Shown here: in pieces, positions 5,430-5,495 of the stretch
Numbering within the stretch: the stretch's first letter is position 1
Layout of the letters: each line of letters opens with the position of its first letter
From: JBECKQ01 sp040235375
GTDB taxonomy: Bacteria > Planctomycetota > Phycisphaerae > UBA1845
Assembly: GCA_040235375.1 (NCBI GenBank)
Contig: JBECKQ010000073.1
Location: 1-5,495 of the forward strand
Direction of reading: 5' to 3'
DNA length: 5,495 bases
The notes under the pieces: generated by a model
Database searches by the model: none
What the model saw: the letters and a program-made list of their open reading frames with translations, nothing else
Told to the model about the DNA's origin: nothing
Translations under genes and position numbers: made by a program

Positions 5430-5495
5430 ACGTAAAAGGCCGGCCGCTCCGTTCCACGCTGCGGGTGCCTTCCAGGCGGCCTGGCGGGGCCCTGT

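Noticed and set aside
5472..5484. 13-bp palindrome CCAGGC-G-GCCTGG at the right edge
   Set aside because: Short and GC-rich in edge sequence of unknown coding status; no context to give it meaning.

Overview
The window holds six protein-coding genes, one of them cut by the left edge, on a high-GC bacterial sequence with little spare DNA. No RNA genes, insertion sequences, CRISPR arrays or phage genes are visible. The FliS sequence, the soluble GAF + PPM phosphatase and the frequently weak Shine-Dalgarno (SD) sites fit a member of the Planctomycetota or a similar environmental lineage. That assignment is an inference from general sequence feel, not from a marker gene.

Layout from left to right: (1) 1-103, minus strand: the first 34 codons of a DUF892/YciE-YciF ferritin-like protein. 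(2) 104-482: a 379-bp divergent control region. (3) 483-1742, plus strand: a 419-residue GAF + PP2C-type (SpoIIE/RsbU) serine phosphatase. (4) 1773-2816, minus strand: a 347-residue APH-fold small-molecule kinase with a TTG start, converging on the phosphatase with 30 bp between the stop codons. (5) 2817-2969: a 153-bp divergent promoter region with two short palindromes and a strong hairpin. (6) 2970-3548, plus strand: a 192-residue HD-domain phosphohydrolase. (7) 3614-4729, minus strand: a 371-residue exported TPR protein, converging on the HD gene. (8) 4730-4948: a leader and promoter region with two dyads, one of which would hide the TPR gene's ribosome-binding site. (9) 4949-5392, minus strand: the flagellar chaperone FliS, preceded by a FliA-like promoter candidate. 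(10) 5393-5495: the upstream edge, with no gene that can be supported.

The genes do not form one pathway. The phosphatase (partner-switching regulation) and the DUF892 protein (stress-associated in enterobacteria) are divergent and may both belong to a stress response. The kinase and the HD hydrolase are divergent from a shared region and could be co-regulated. fliS and the TPR gene lie in the same direction, but 219 bp with a possible promoter separates them. I see no wholly new multi-gene system. The more interesting signals are regulatory: the SD-masking hairpin of the TPR gene, the possible near-leaderless fliS transcript, and the palindrome over the -35 element between the kinase and hydrolase genes. 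Most long alternative reading frames here are antisense shadows produced by high GC.
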